In this document: piece by piece, positions 23,732-33,384 of the stretch | How the letters are laid out: each line of letters begins with the position of its first letter | Position numbering within the stretch: position 1 is the first letter of the stretch | DNA from: Chitinivibrionales bacterium | Lineage (GTDB): Bacteria; Fibrobacterota; Chitinivibrionia; Chitinivibrionales; WJKA01 | DNA: 45,488 bases | Direction: 5' to 3' | Assembly (NCBI GenBank): GCA_014728295.1 | Contig: WJLW01000118.1 | Coordinates: forward strand, 1 to 45,488 | The notes under the pieces: model-generated | What the model was told of the DNA's origin: nothing | What the model saw: only the letters and a program-made list of their open reading frames with translations | The model's database searches: none | Made by a program: the position numbers and the translations under genes

Positions 23732-23926
23732 GTAAACATTGTTGACAAAATGCTACTTGATAATTTGCAATTTACTTTTGCTGCAAGCCTCAAAAGGATA
23801 GTAAGCATAGTGAACAATGGTAAACGCCCGGCATTACAGGGTTTCAAGAAGGCGTTATAATCTAATCGATACTGCTTGCAAAGTATCATGAGATAAATGT
23901 GAATCCATTCTGCAAACATTGTTTAC
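23732..23926. promoter_or_regulatory. Three similar imperfect palindromes, operator-like
   Basis: GTAAACATTGTTGAC (23732-23746) and GCAAACATTGTTTAC (23912-23926) are near-identical imperfect palindromes. GTGAACAATGGTAAAC (23810-23825) is a looser copy of the same element. They sit in the intergenic region shared by the lipoprotein and phosphatase genes. A dimeric repressor or activator site is plausible; the protein is not known. Confidence 0.45.
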
Positions 23927-23965
23927 ATTTATAGTGAAGATTCCTAATACTTCTTTTAACAAAAT

Positions 23966-23994
23966 CTGACTAAAAACTCATAAGCTACTCATAG
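23966..23994 (+). promoter_or_regulatory. Pho/Cre-box-like 11-bp direct repeats upstream of the alkaline phosphatase
   Basis: CTGACTA (23966-23972), CTCATAA (23977-23983) and CTCATAG (23988-23994) start at exact 11-base steps. The PhoB box of E. coli is also built of 7-base units (CTGTCAT) separated by four bases. The position, 240-270 bp ahead of a secreted alkaline phosphatase, suits activation by the CreB/PhoB-type regulator. Confidence 0.5.
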
Positions 23995-24091
23995 GATCTA
24001 AACATTCAAAAACCATTTTTTAACTCCAAGATAGTCGAGAAACGTGCACTCCCACTATTACAGAAGCAGAGTGCTGATTTACAACCGGCAT

Positions 24092-24115
24092 AAGCAATCG
24101 AAGCGGATTGCTTTT
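24092..24115 (+). other. Hairpin with T-rich tail in the phosphatase upstream region
   Basis: AAGCAATC (24092-24099) pairs with GATTGCTT (24106-24113) around a 6-base loop and is followed by TTCTCCT. It resembles a weak intrinsic terminator placed about 120 bp before the phosphatase start; a smaller hairpin, CTCC/GGAG, follows. It could act as an attenuator if the promoter lies upstream. The remaining 23465-24236 sequence holds no gene that I can support. Confidence 0.4.
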
Positions 24116-24236
24116 CTCCTCGTAGGGAGATTGTTGTCTCTATAGTTGTCGCCGAATCGCGAGCGTGGATTAACAATTTGAAATTCTTATTACCAAACCA
24201 ACTTCTTACAACTCACCAACCATAAAAGGAGGCGCC

Positions 24237-25904
24237 ATGAAAAAGCGCACAGGTTCTATGCTGGTCCTTGCTTCACTGTTACTTTCGGTGACTTTTGCAC
24301 AGGCAAAAGTTAAAAATGTCATCTGTCTGGTTCCCGACGGTTGCGACGCGACTGTTCAGACCGCCGCTCGCTGGTACAAAGGCGAAGAGCTGCAGCTTGA
24401 CAAAATGAAACTCGGCGCCATGAAAATTCACATGGCCAACTCAATCATCACCGGTTCTGCTGCTGCCGCTACAGCTTTTGCCAGTGGCGAAAAAACAACC
24501 GTTCGTTTTCTTGGTATTGGTGCAAGCGAAGACAACTACACCAATCTCAAGGGTCATCATTCAAAGACAGCTCCTTACGCTCCGATGGCTTCTATCCTCG
24601 AAGCAGCTAAATTGAGCGGCAAGGCTGTTGGTCTTGTTTCAACCAGCCGCATTACCCACGCAACTCCGGCCGCCTTTGCCTGTCACATTCAGGACCGCGG
24701 TTGGGACAACGACATTATGGAACACCTGGTGTACAACAACCTGACCGTTGCTTTCGGCGGTGGCAAGCGTCATCTGCTGACCAAGGATCAGGGAGGCAAA
24801 CGCACTGACGGTGAAGATCTGTTGCAGGTTCTTATGGGAAAAGGCTACGACTTCGTAGAAACCAGAGATCAGCTTCTCGCTCTCGACTCTGACAAAGCAT
24901 GGGGAATGTTTGCCAGCAGTCACATGGATGCCGATATGGACCGTGCCGAATTTAATCCGACCGAACCTTCAATTGCTGAAATGACCGAGAAGGCGCTTGA
25001 GATTCTTGCAAAAGATCCCGATGGTTTTTTCATCATGATCGAAGGCAGCCAGGTGGACTGGGCCGGTCACAATAACGATCCTATCTACATGGTCAGAGAC
25101 ATGATTGCTTTTGACGATGCAGTTGCCGCAGCAGTTAAGTTCGCCAGAGAAAATGACAACACGCTGGTTGTTGCCTTTCCGGACCACAACACCGGTGGTA
25201 TGAAGATCGGTCACTACACAACTCCGATGCCCTACACCAACACCAAAATCGACGATCTCGTTGCTCCCCTCAAAGGTATGAAAATTACTGCCAACGGCGT
25301 CATCGAGAAAATGGGTGGTGATTACTCAGAAGCCAACTTCATTGCAACCGTCAAAGAGTGGTGGGGACTTGACATCACAGCTCAGGACGTTGCCGATATC
25401 ACCGATTACAGCTCGCAGGTCGGCTGGTCATACGCGATGGCCCGCATTCTCAGCGAAAGATACACTATCATCGGTTGGTCCACTCACGGTCACAATGGTG
25501 AAGATGTTCCGGTTTGGTCATACGGAAAGGACAGCGATCTTTTCCAGTCAACCATGGACAACACCGATCTTGCCAAGAACATGGCTCAAGCCCTCGGCGT
25601 AAGTCTTGACGATGCAACCCAAGCCCTGTATGTTGATGCAACCGAAGCTTTCAACTACTACACTATCGACAAAACCGATGCTGAAAATGTAGTTCTCGAC
25701 ATCGACGGCTATCGTTTCCCCGAAGGCAAAAGCATTGCAATTAAGGGCGCCCAGACCTGGCAATTGCCCGGACTCAATGTTTACGCTCCGGCCACCGATA
25801 AGTTCTACATTGCCAAAGCTGCCGTTAAGTATCTGAAGCATCTGAATGTTGGCGACAAAGCCGAAGTTGCTGAAGTTTCTGTTGATGCAGCAGATGCAGA
25901 ATAA
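24237..25904 (+). CDS. phoA: Secreted alkaline phosphatase (PhoA family)
   Basis: A 555-residue phosphomonoesterase with a signal peptide ('MKKRTGSMLVLASLLLSVTF', cleavage likely after AQA), so periplasmic or secreted. An ideal AAAGGAGG precedes the ATG. Alkaline-phosphatase landmarks: Asp34 ('LVPDGCD'), nucleophile Ser74 in 'SIITGSAAAATAFASGEKT', His141/Thr143 in 'RITHATPAAFACH', Glu269-Asp274-His278 in 'IEGSQVDWAGHNNDP', Asp316-His317 in 'FPDHNTGG', and a late 'STHGHNGEDVPVWSYG' holding the last zinc ligand. Relative to E. coli PhoA, the residue before Ser is Gly rather than Asp, Asp153 corresponds to His141, and Lys328 to Trp275. It releases phosphate from organic esters with two zinc and one magnesium ions. 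The upstream region suggests phosphate or CreBC-type control; a terminator follows. Confidence 0.93.
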   Translation: MKKRTGSMLVLASLLLSVTFAQAKVKNVICLVPDGCDATVQTAARWYKGEELQLDKMKLGAMKIHMANSIITGSAAAATAFASGEKTTVRFLGIGASEDNYTNLKGHHSKTAPYAPMASILEAAKLSGKAVGLVSTSRITHATPAAFACHIQDRGWDNDIMEHLVYNNLTVAFGGGKRHLLTKDQGGKRTDGEDLLQVLMGKGYDFVETRDQLLALDSDKAWGMFASSHMDADMDRAEFNPTEPSIAEMTEKALEILAKDPDGFFIMIEGSQVDWAGHNNDPIYMVRDMIAFDDAVAAAVKFARENDNTLVVAFPDHNTGGMKIGHYTTPMPYTNTKIDDLVAPLKGMKITANGVIEKMGGDYSEANFIATVKEWWGLDITAQDVADITDYSSQVGWSYAMARILSERYTIIGWSTHGHNGEDVPVWSYGKDSDLFQSTMDNTDLAKNMAQALGVSLDDATQALYVDATEAFNYYTIDKTDAENVVLDIDGYRFPEGKSIAIKGAQTWQLPGLNVYAPATDKFYIAKAAVKYLKHLNVGDKAEVAEVSVDAADAE

Positions 25905-25938
25905 GCTTCACTTCGATTAATCTCCGATCCAGCTATTC

Positions 25939-25968
25939 AAGAGGAACCTTGCGGGGTTCCTCTTTTTT
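25939..25968 (+). terminator. Rho-independent terminator of the alkaline phosphatase gene
   Basis: AGAGGAACC and GGGTTCCTCT form a strong stem around a short loop, followed by a run of six T (25962-25968). Confidence 0.93.
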
Positions 25969-26073
25969 GTGCAATGTGAAGAGTTGTTGTCGGCATAAAT
26001 CTCTATGCCGTACCCTGCAACAGCCGGCATGCCGTTTCAAGCGTGTTTGAATCCCTTTTAGATATCCGACCTG

Positions 26074-26961
26074 TCACGTATGCGCCGCGGTCCATTTCTT
26101 CGGCGACTGTCCGGCAATCTGCTTGAACACTCGCGAAAAATATGACGGATTCGTAAATCCGCAGGCATACGCGGCTTCGGTGACATTTCTGGTTTTTGTC
26201 CGAAGCAGATCCTGTGCATGGTAGATGCGCACCATGTTCAGGTAGGTCCACAGCGTCATGCCGCTATAGGCCTTGAATTGACGGCACATGCGATATTTTG
26301 ATATACCGCACATCCCGGCAAGCTCCCCCAGCGATACCGGCTCGCTAAACCGGGACTGCACTGCGTCAATAATTGATTTCAGCGGTGTTTCGTGCAGGTC
26401 GACAAACGGCTCGTGTTTTTCCCGTGTAATTGTACTGAACAGCGTGTAGAGAATATGCATGTCTTCAACAGCCAGTGCGAATGGGTCCTGCGTATCCGCG
26501 TTCTGGACGATTGAAAGCCTGTGCATCAATTCGAAGAGCTTTTCTGCCTCGCCGGCGTGCTCGACAGGTAATTCGTTGATGCGCTTGCGAATCAATCCCG
26601 TGCTGCATCCTGCGAAATGTTGCATCGCGTCGGCGAAATAATCCTGTTCAACGACGATAATGGGAAACGTGCAGCGTCCTTCAAAGTGCAGATCGTATGC
26701 ATGAATAACACCGGGCCAGATTGTGAAGAAATTGCCGTTTTCGACAGGGCACTGCACGGAGCCGACCTGCACCCATCCCTTGACACCGGCCGGAATTGGA
26801 ACGATTTCGATATTGTCATGGTAGTGCAGAGGCCAGATGAATTTCCTGTATTGATTAATGCGAACAACGCCATAGACATGATTGCGGATGGTGAAGTGCT
26901 CCTCATTGGCATACATCGTTCGTCGGTAGCTTTGGACAGGCATATGTGCAATATTATGCAT
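26074..26961 (-). CDS. AraC-family transcriptional regulator
   Basis: A 295-residue regulator. The N-terminal ~150 residues form a cupin-like ligand domain ('FIWPLHYHDNIEIVPIPAG', 'NFFTIWPGVIHAYDL'), common in regulators of sugar metabolism. The C-terminal ~100 residues carry the two AraC helix-turn-helix motifs: 'VSLGELAGMCGISKYRMCRQ' and 'NVTEAAYACGFTNPSYFSRV', ending 'KQIAGQSPKKWTAAHT'. It is expected to activate a nearby or distant catabolic gene in response to a small molecule, which is unknown. It is convergent with the phosphatase; its target is not evident in this window. Confidence 0.9.
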   Translation of the reverse strand: MHNIAHMPVQSYRRTMYANEEHFTIRNHVYGVVRINQYRKFIWPLHYHDNIEIVPIPAGVKGWVQVGSVQCPVENGNFFTIWPGVIHAYDLHFEGRCTFPIIVVEQDYFADAMQHFAGCSTGLIRKRINELPVEHAGEAEKLFELMHRLSIVQNADTQDPFALAVEDMHILYTLFSTITREKHEPFVDLHETPLKSIIDAVQSRFSEPVSLGELAGMCGISKYRMCRQFKAYSGMTLWTYLNMVRIYHAQDLLRTKTRNVTEAAYACGFTNPSYFSRVFKQIAGQSPKKWTAAHT

Positions 26962-27125
26962 TTAGCGGACAAAAAGGGCAGTGATACTATTGGGTTTTAG
27001 TAATATAGTACAATAATCGGGTGGGTATTTTATCCAGCCGGCGTATGGCGTAACATTTTCTAATGTCTTCGCCTTGTGTCCTGATGAGTACACTTCAACG
27101 TATGGTTTTGGGGGGAGCTTGATCC

Positions 27126-27176
27126 CCTGCAGCACTTCCTCCCGCAGGGTAACGGGAGGAAATTGTGCAATGCAGG
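27126..27176. repeat. Long interrupted inverted repeat
   Basis: TTCCTCCCG (27136-27144) pairs perfectly with CGGGAGGAA (27153-27161). Outside it, GCAC pairs with GTGC and CCTGC with GCAGG, making an extended stem with small bulges. No T-run follows on either strand, so it is not a classic intrinsic terminator. It lies between the AraC gene and the 27202-27633 gene. Confidence 0.55.
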
Positions 27177-27201
27177 AGTTTCAGCAAAAGGGGAATGTGT
27201 G

Positions 27202-27633
27202 TTAATCCTTTGTCAATATAATCGGCTCGCGCTGGATTGAACGATTCTCGAAAATATCATCGATAATCGCATAATAAATTCCAGCTTGTGCCGGCCGATT
27301 GTGTGAATCCCTGCCGTCCCAGCTAATCGTGGGAGAGTCATGCAGCTCTATTGGCGACGACTCGGTCTTTATGCAAATCCCGGCAGTATTCAGTATGGTA
27401 ACTATCCGTCTGCCGCTCGCAGTGTGTTGCGGCGCGGCGGGGGTAATTTCATGTTTTTCGTAAGATGGCCTGCGTGAAGCCTTGAATGTGCACTGGGGAA
27501 GGTCATGCATTTGCAGCTTGTGCGAATTGAAGCAGTTGCTTGTGCGTGTTAGTCTGCCGTACACAGGCTTTCCCCGTTGCTGATGTGAACCTTTTCTCAG
27601 TCTCCAGAAAAATCCCCTGATTGCTGGAGACAC
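27202..27633 (-). CDS. Short protein with a FlgD-like C-terminal tail (possible fragment)
   Basis: A 143-codon frame with GTG at 27633; a shorter form could start at the ATG at 27510. The last ~80 residues resemble the FlgD Ig-like / secretion-tail domain: 'GRRIVTILNTAGICIKTE', 'ISWDGRDSHNRPAQAGIYYA', ending with short beta strands. Such tails usually sit at the end of large exported enzymes, here without an enzyme domain. The N-terminal 40 residues are basic and unlike a signal peptide. It could be the tail left over from a degraded secreted protein. The start is uncertain. Confidence 0.5.
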   Translation of the reverse strand: MSPAIRGFFWRLRKGSHQQRGKPVYGRLTRTSNCFNSHKLQMHDLPQCTFKASRRPSYEKHEITPAAPQHTASGRRIVTILNTAGICIKTESSPIELHDSPTISWDGRDSHNRPAQAGIYYAIIDDIFENRSIQREPIILTKD

Positions 27634-27732
27634 TTTTCTATGCTGTTTTCTGATGAAAAAATACGCATAAATTGCACACTATACCCACCTGAAAATGCAT
27701 AATAAAATTGCAGCAAAAACACTTTGTTCGCG

Positions 27733-29319
27733 TTAGCGTAGTGTTTTAACGGAGTTTCTATCTATAATGAAGCCTTCAATAGTAAATCTGTTGCCGCGCC
27801 GGCTCAAATAATCGATATTTCTTCCGGTGATAAAATTGATCATGGCATTGACTGCGCCCTGCACGTTGAAATTGAATGAAGTAAGGCGCTTTTCGACTGC
27901 ATCGACCGAATCGTCAAATGAAATGATGGAGATATCATCGGGTACACCCTGCACTCGCGCTGCGAGAAAGTCAAGTGCCCCCATGGCAATAATATCATTG
28001 GCAGTTATCCAGCAGGTTATGCGGTGATCGGACAGAGCTTTTTCGAACAGAGGAGCCGTTTGTCGCAAAACTTCGGCTGTTCCGTACGATTTGTGCAGGA
28101 TCCAGCTAAACATCGAATCGAGATGGTTGCGATATGCAACCGGCGCCGATTGCTGCCATTTTCGCCAGGCATTTTCGATACTTTTGCCGGAAAAAAATTT
28201 CTCAGCCTGTTCGAATGACGTGCGGGTGTTTTCAAATAGGGGCAATGAGAAGAGCGTAAGCCGGTGATCTTTGCCGGCGATGTCGAACAAGCGTTGACAT
28301 TCCTTATAGCGTTCTTTGCTCCACGAGTATTTGTGGTATGGCGAGATGAATGCGCAATGGGTGTGGCCTTTTTTAATTGCAAACCGGGCGACATCATGGG
28401 CGCAGGCCTTATCAACAGGAAGCGTGAACATGCCGATATACTTGCGATACTGTTCGGCTACCGCAATAAGTGAGGTCCCTTCAAAATCAAGGATACCAAC
28501 CGGCTTTTTGAAATGAATTACGTGCCGTAGGTGCCGTTCGAACAATCCGGTTGTGCGTCCGGCCCTGCTGATCACATATCCCAGTACATCATCGGCGTCT
28601 TCGAAACGAATTTTCTTTTTCGTACCGGGTTGGTAATATTCGACCGCATCATGTTCTTCTTCGTAGAGACTCGAAATGACCGTGATACCGATATTCGCCT
28701 TGTTGCAGGCCACCTCGACGGCACGGATATATCGTGTCGTTTGCGATTCTTTAAAGAACTGCCGGCTGGGATGATCCAGGGCAATCAACAGCACAATGCG
28801 CTTATATGCCAGCTCGGAAGAAATTTGCGGGACCATGTATCCCTTTTTTTGCGGAACAATGATCCCTCTGCTTTCTAGTGAATGGAGTGCTTTTTTCAAG
28901 GTCGCCGCCGATACTCCGTAGCGATATTGCATTTCTTTGAGAATTGGCAACCGATCTTTGCCGGGATATTTATTGCTGATAATATCATGTTCAATCTTAT
29001 CGGCGATTTTCTTCCAGAGTGCCGGGAATGCTTTCGGTTCGACAGGCTGTTGCTGCAGGGAATGATGCGATGCACCCGCAGGTGCCTTTGCGTCAGGCCG
29101 AACATAAATCCCCCAGCCTCGTATGCAGGAGATCTTTCCCGCCGCTTTGAGATGCGACAGGGCTTTTGCCATCGTAGTAGGGGATACCCCGGCCTCGTGT
29201 GCCAGCTCTATTTGAGACGGCAGTCGCTTGTCTGCCGATTTTGACAATGCAGCAATGCGTTTGTCGAGTGATTGAACGGCCCGGCTCAGGGGCGGTTCCG
29301 AACGCCCGGCTGTTTGCAT
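27733..29319 (-). CDS. Transcriptional regulator: two GntR winged helices plus LacI-like sensor domain
   Basis: A 528-residue protein with an unusual domain order. Residues about 10-74 form a GntR-type winged helix ('LPSQIELAHEAGVSPTTMAK'), and about 103-165 a second one ('RLPILKEMQYRYGVSAATLK'). From about residue 170, a LacI/periplasmic-binding-protein-like domain runs to the end, with 'RIVLLIALDHPSRQFF' as its first strand and 'ITCWITANDIIAMGALDFLA' and 'DISIISFDDSVDAVEKRLTS' typical of the sensor fold. A sugar or related ligand is likely. Single GntR-LacI fusions are known (AraR of Bacillus); a tandem DNA-binding part could contact a longer or composite operator. It is transcribed divergently from metH across a 261-bp gap, which may hold its own operator. 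Confidence 0.82.
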   Translation of the reverse strand: MQTAGRSEPPLSRAVQSLDKRIAALSKSADKRLPSQIELAHEAGVSPTTMAKALSHLKAAGKISCIRGWGIYVRPDAKAPAGASHHSLQQQPVEPKAFPALWKKIADKIEHDIISNKYPGKDRLPILKEMQYRYGVSAATLKKALHSLESRGIIVPQKKGYMVPQISSELAYKRIVLLIALDHPSRQFFKESQTTRYIRAVEVACNKANIGITVISSLYEEEHDAVEYYQPGTKKKIRFEDADDVLGYVISRAGRTTGLFERHLRHVIHFKKPVGILDFEGTSLIAVAEQYRKYIGMFTLPVDKACAHDVARFAIKKGHTHCAFISPYHKYSWSKERYKECQRLFDIAGKDHRLTLFSLPLFENTRTSFEQAEKFFSGKSIENAWRKWQQSAPVAYRNHLDSMFSWILHKSYGTAEVLRQTAPLFEKALSDHRITCWITANDIIAMGALDFLAARVQGVPDDISIISFDDSVDAVEKRLTSFNFNVQGAVNAMINFITGRNIDYLSRRGNRFTIEGFIIDRNSVKTLR

Positions 29320-29580
29320 GCAAACCTTCCTATCCCATGGAATGACAAAGTGTTTTTGTTCTCTATTAATCTACCTGATTGCCGCAAATATGTCCACTGC
29401 CGGCCGGATTGAGCGAATTGCTTGCGCAGTGCTTTTGTGTTCTTGGCCTGGGGATTACATTCCGGCGGCGGATTACCTCTTTGCATTATGCCTGAATTGT
29501 GAAGTGATTCGATTTCAAACGTAAATTGACTTATTTTTCAGAATTTTCGCTTTTGCATACATTCATCGTAGAAAGCTGAT
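29320..29580. other. Divergent intergenic region between the GntR/LacI-type regulator and metH
   Basis: I looked for a cobalamin or S-adenosylmethionine riboswitch ahead of metH and saw no convincing element; 'GAAAGCTGAT' before the ATG gives only a modest ribosome site. No short gene is supported. Confidence 0.4.
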
Positions 29581-32500
29581 ATGACAAATTCACCTGATAA
29601 ACTCATGGCGTCCCTGGAAGAAAGGATCCTCATCCTGGACGGCGCAATGGGGACGATGATCCAGAAGCATAAGCTGACCGAAGAGCAGTACCGCGGGGAG
29701 CGATTCAAACAGCATCCTAAAAACCTGCTGGGTAACAATGATATCCTGAACTTCACCCAGCCCGGCATTGTCAAAGATATTCACTGTCAATATCTCAAAG
29801 CCGGTGCAAACATCCTCAAGGCAAACACCTTTAATTCCAGCAAATATTCTCAAATCGAATACGGTACCGGGAATCTTATTCGAGAGTTAAACGCTGCCGG
29901 AGCGCGCCTGGCCCGCCAGGCCGTTGACGAATGTGATGACGGCTCAACGCCCCGGTTTGTAGCGGGCACGATTGGTCCCACCAACCAGTCGCTGTCGCTA
30001 TCGCCTGATGTTAATGATCCCGGCTATCGCACGGCAACCTTCGAACAAATCGTCGCAGCGTATGAAGAGTCGGTGCACGGCCTGCTCGACGGAGGTGCCG
30101 ACTTGATTCTGGTCGAGACCGTTTTCGACACGCTCATTGCCAAAGCATGCCTATGTGCGCTCGATCAGGTTTTTGCGCAGCGAAATCAACGCCTGCCGAT
30201 CATGATATCGGGCACCATCACCGACGCCAGCGGACGCACGCTTTCCGGACAGACCATTACCGCATTCTGGAACTCACTGGCGCATGCACAGCCAATGTCA
30301 ATCGGGCTGAACTGCTCCCTCGGTGCGAAAGACTTGCGTCCGTATATCAAGGAGCTGGCGGGATTTGCTCCGTGCATGATCAGTGTGCATCCCAATGCCG
30401 GCTTGCCCAACGAACTGGGCGAATACGATCAAACTCCCGGCGAGATGGCCGGTCTGCTCAAAGAATTTATCGAAAGGGGCTGGCTTAATTTCGTCGGCGG
30501 CTGCTGCGGCACAACTCCCGAGCATATCGTCGCCATTGCAGAAATTGCAAAGAATGCGACACCACATCAGATACCGAAAGCCGATAACGCCACCAGGCTT
30601 GCGGGACTCGAACCCCTGACCATTACGCCGGATTCGCTTTTTGTCAACGTCGGGGAGCGAACCAATGTGGCCGGGTCGGCTCGATTCAAAAAACTTATCA
30701 TCAACCGTGACTTTGACACCGCGCTGGAAGTCGCCCGCAATCAGGTCGAGAACGGCGCTCAGATCATCGACGTCAATATGGACGAAGCGTTGCTTGATTC
30801 AGTCGAGGCGATGGACACTTTTCTCAAGCTTGTCTCATCTGATCCCGATATCTGCCGGGTGCCGATTATGATCGATTCGTCGAAGTTTGAGGTCATCGAA
30901 ACCGGGCTGAAATGCATTCAGGGCAAAGGCGTGGTAAACTCCATCAGTCTCAAGGAGGGAGAGGAAAAGTTCATCAATGAAGCGGCCACTATCAAAAAAT
31001 ATGGTACAGCCGTGATTGTCATGGCCTTTGATGAAGGGGGCCAGGCCGACTCGTTTGAGCGCAAGGTTGCCATTTGCGAACGCAGCTATAAAATTCTGGT
31101 TGAAAAAGTCGGCTTTTTACCGCAGGATGTCATTTTCGACTGCAATGTCTTTGCCATTGGAACCGGCATTGACGAGCACCGGCGGTATGCTCTCGACTTT
31201 ATCGAGGCTGTAGCAGAAGTCAAGAACCTTTGTCCGCATGCCCTCACCAGCGGGGGAATCTCTAATGTATCCTTCTCCTTTCGCGGCAACAATCCGGTGC
31301 GTGAAGCCATTAATTGCGTATTCCTCTATCACGCCATCAAGGCCGGTCTGGATATGGGCATTGTCAATCCTGCACAGCTCACGGTCTACGAAGAAATTCC
31401 GCCCGAGCTGCGCGAGCGTGTTGAGGATGTCGTGCTTGACCGCCGCGAAGACGCAACTGACCGCCTGCTGGAGATCGCCGACCGGTACAGTGGTAAGACG
31501 AAACAGAAAGAGGTCGATCTCTCCTGGCGCGAACAGCCGGTGGAGCGGCGCCTGGCGCACGCGCTGATCAAAGGTATTACCGAATTCATCGAGCAGGACA
31601 CCGAAGCAGCGCGCACGCAAGTTCCCCACGCCATCAACGTCATCGAAGGGCCGCTCATGAACGGAATGAATGAGGTGGGCGAGCTCTTCGGTTCGGGAAA
31701 GATGTTTCTGCCGCAGGTTGTGAAAAGCGCGCGCGTCATGAAAAGAGCCGTTGCCTATCTACTGCCGTTCATCGAGCAGGAAAAGACCTCGCTTGACGCA
31801 AGCAGCCGGGGGACGTTCGTTATCGCAACTGTCAAGGGCGATGTGCACGACATCGGCAAAAATATCGTCAGCGTCGTGCTCCAGTGCAATAATTACAAAG
31901 TTGTCGATCTGGGTGTTATGGTCCCCACCGAGGATATTCTGGCTGCGGCCAAGGAACATAACGCCGACATCATCGGCCTTTCCGGTCTGATCACGCCTTC
32001 ACTTGACATCATGGTCGATGTCGCCGGAGAGATGCAGCGGCAGGCGATGACAACGCCGCTGCTCATCGGCGGGGCTACGACTTCCAAAATGCATACGGCC
32101 GTCAAGATCGATCCCGAGTATGATCATCCGGTCGTGCATGTCAAAGATGCCTCACTGGCCGTCGGCGTCTGTCAGAACCTGCTGAGCAATAACAAGCGGA
32201 ATGCTTATGTCAAAGAGCTGGCCGCCGAGAACGACAAGCGCCGGGAAGACTTCGCCCATAGAGGCGGTGTGCCTGCAATTATCAGCTACGAGCAGGCCAA
32301 AGCCAATAGCGTTCAGGTCGACTGGTCGGCAGTGGAACCCCCCAAGCCGGTAACGATGGGCACCGCAACATTCGAAAATTTTGACACCGGGGTTATCGCA
32401 AAGTATATCGACTGGAACTATTTCTTCCATGCCTGGGAGCTGAAAGGGCGCTATCCGTATATTCTTGACGATCCCAAAGTCGGCAAGGAAGCCCGCAAAC

Positions 32501-33264
32501 TGCTCGAAGACGGGCGTACACTGCTCGAACGTATTGTTAACGAGAAACGTTACTATGCCAACGGCGTTGTCGGCCTGTATCCGGCTAATGCCGACGGTGA
32601 TGATATTGAGGTGTACACCGACGAATCGCGCGCCGCTCTGCTCACAAGAGTGCATTGCCTGCGTCAGCAAACGGCGAAACAGCCGGGCAAGCCAAATATC
32701 TGCATGGCCGATTTTGTCGCACCAAAAGAAAGCGGTATTGGCGACTATTTCGGATTGTTTGCATGCACAGCGGCCCTCGGTTCCGAGGAATTTGCCGCCG
32801 ATTTTGAAAAAGCCAAAGACGATTACAACTCGATCATGGCCAAAGTGCTTGCCGACAGGTTGTCCGAAGCGTTTGCCGAATATTTACATCTGGTAGTGCG
32901 CAAGAATTACTGGGGATTTGCGCCCGATGAGAATCTTGACACGAAAGCCCTCTTCATGGTCAAGTATCAAGGCATCCGTCCGGCGCCCGGATATCCTGCC
33001 TGTCCCGATCATCACGAGAAATTTGCGCTTTTTGACGCACTTTGCGCAACGAGGCATACCGGGATCAAACTCACCGAGAGCGGCGCCATGTGGCCGGGCG
33101 GCGCCGTGTGCGGCTACTATTTCTGGAATCCCGTAAGTCGCTATTACGCAATCGGTTCAATCGGCAAAGACCAGGTCGAAAGCTATGCTCAACGCAAAGG
33201 AATTGGTGTGCGCGTGGCCGAAAAATGGCTAGCGAGCAATTTGAATTACGATTCGGATCGGTAG
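29581..33264 (+). CDS. metH: Cobalamin-dependent methionine synthase
   Basis: A full-length 1227-residue MetH, as in E. coli (1227). It transfers a methyl group from 5-methyltetrahydrofolate, via cobalamin, to homocysteine. Homocysteine module (1-330): zinc ligands Cys245 ('LNCSLG'), Cys308 and Cys309 ('[10 protein letters not shown]'). Folate module (about 350-630): '[14 protein letters not shown]' and '[16 protein letters not shown]'. B12 cap and binding domain (about 650-890): '[16 protein letters not shown]', with His756 as the lower cobalt ligand. Reactivation domain (about 900-1227): '[15 protein letters not shown]' and '[18 protein letters not shown]', which bind S-adenosylmethionine. 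Cytoplasmic. Standing alone next to divergently transcribed regulator and downstream unrelated genes. No disrupted motif is seen. Confidence 0.97.
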   Translation: MTNSPDKLMASLEERILILDGAMGTMIQKHKLTEEQYRGERFKQHPKNLLGNNDILNFTQPGIVKDIHCQYLKAGANILKANTFNSSKYSQIEYGTGNLIRELNAAGARLARQAVDECDDGSTPRFVAGTIGPTNQSLSLSPDVNDPGYRTATFEQIVAAYEESVHGLLDGGADLILVETVFDTLIAKACLCALDQVFAQRNQRLPIMISGTITDASGRTLSGQTITAFWNSLAHAQPMSIGLNCSLGAKDLRPYIKELAGFAPCMISVHPNAGLPNELGEYDQTPGEMAGLLKEFIERGWLNFVGGCCGTTPEHIVAIAEIAKNATPHQIPKADNATRLAGLEPLTITPDSLFVNVGERTNVAGSARFKKLIINRDFDTALEVARNQVENGAQIIDVNMDEALLDSVEAMDTFLKLVSSDPDICRVPIMIDSSKFEVIETGLKCIQGKGVVNSISLKEGEEKFINEAATIKKYGTAVIVMAFDEGGQADSFERKVAICERSYKILVEKVGFLPQDVIFDCNVFAIGTGIDEHRRYALDFIEAVAEVKNLCPHALTSGGISNVSFSFRGNNPVREAINCVFLYHAIKAGLDMGIVNPAQLTVYEEIPPELRERVEDVVLDRREDATDRLLEIADRYSGKTKQKEVDLSWREQPVERRLAHALIKGITEFIEQDTEAARTQVPHAINVIEGPLMNGMNEVGELFGSGKMFLPQVVKSARVMKRAVAYLLPFIEQEKTSLDASSRGTFVIATVKGDVHDIGKNIVSVVLQCNNYKVVDLGVMVPTEDILAAAKEHNADIIGLSGLITPSLDIMVDVAGEMQRQAMTTPLLIGGATTSKMHTAVKIDPEYDHPVVHVKDASLAVGVCQNLLSNNKRNAYVKELAAENDKRREDFAHRGGVPAIISYEQAKANSVQVDWSAVEPPKPVTMGTATFENFDTGVIAKYIDWNYFFHAWELKGRYPYILDDPKVGKEARKLLEDGRTLLERIVNEKRYYANGVVGLYPANADGDDIEVYTDESRAALLTRVHCLRQQTAKQPGKPNICMADFVAPKESGIGDYFGLFACTAALGSEEFAADFEKAKDDYNSIMAKVLADRLSEAFAEYLHLVVRKNYWGFAPDENLDTKALFMVKYQGIRPAPGYPACPDHHEKFALFDALCATRHTGIKLTESGAMWPGGAVCGYYFWNPVSRYYAIGSIGKDQVESYAQRKGIGVRVAEKWLASNLNYDSDR

Positions 33265-33384
33265 GATGATTTTCGGGGGGGATTTATTTTGTGGAATGAT
33301 GTTGAGTCGTTTAAATAGACCTGTGCATTTTGTTAAAGAGCAGCTTGATATACGCGACAGGTAAGCCTTGCAGAAAGATTGATA

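Noticed and set aside
23725..23919. A 64-codon minus-strand open frame between the lipoprotein and phosphatase genes
   Set aside because: Its ends fall on the repeated palindromes and the product shows no family; it is more likely regulatory DNA.
29320..29580. Cobalamin or S-adenosylmethionine riboswitch ahead of metH
   Set aside because: No B12-box or SAM-type core was recognised, and the space is shared with a divergent gene.
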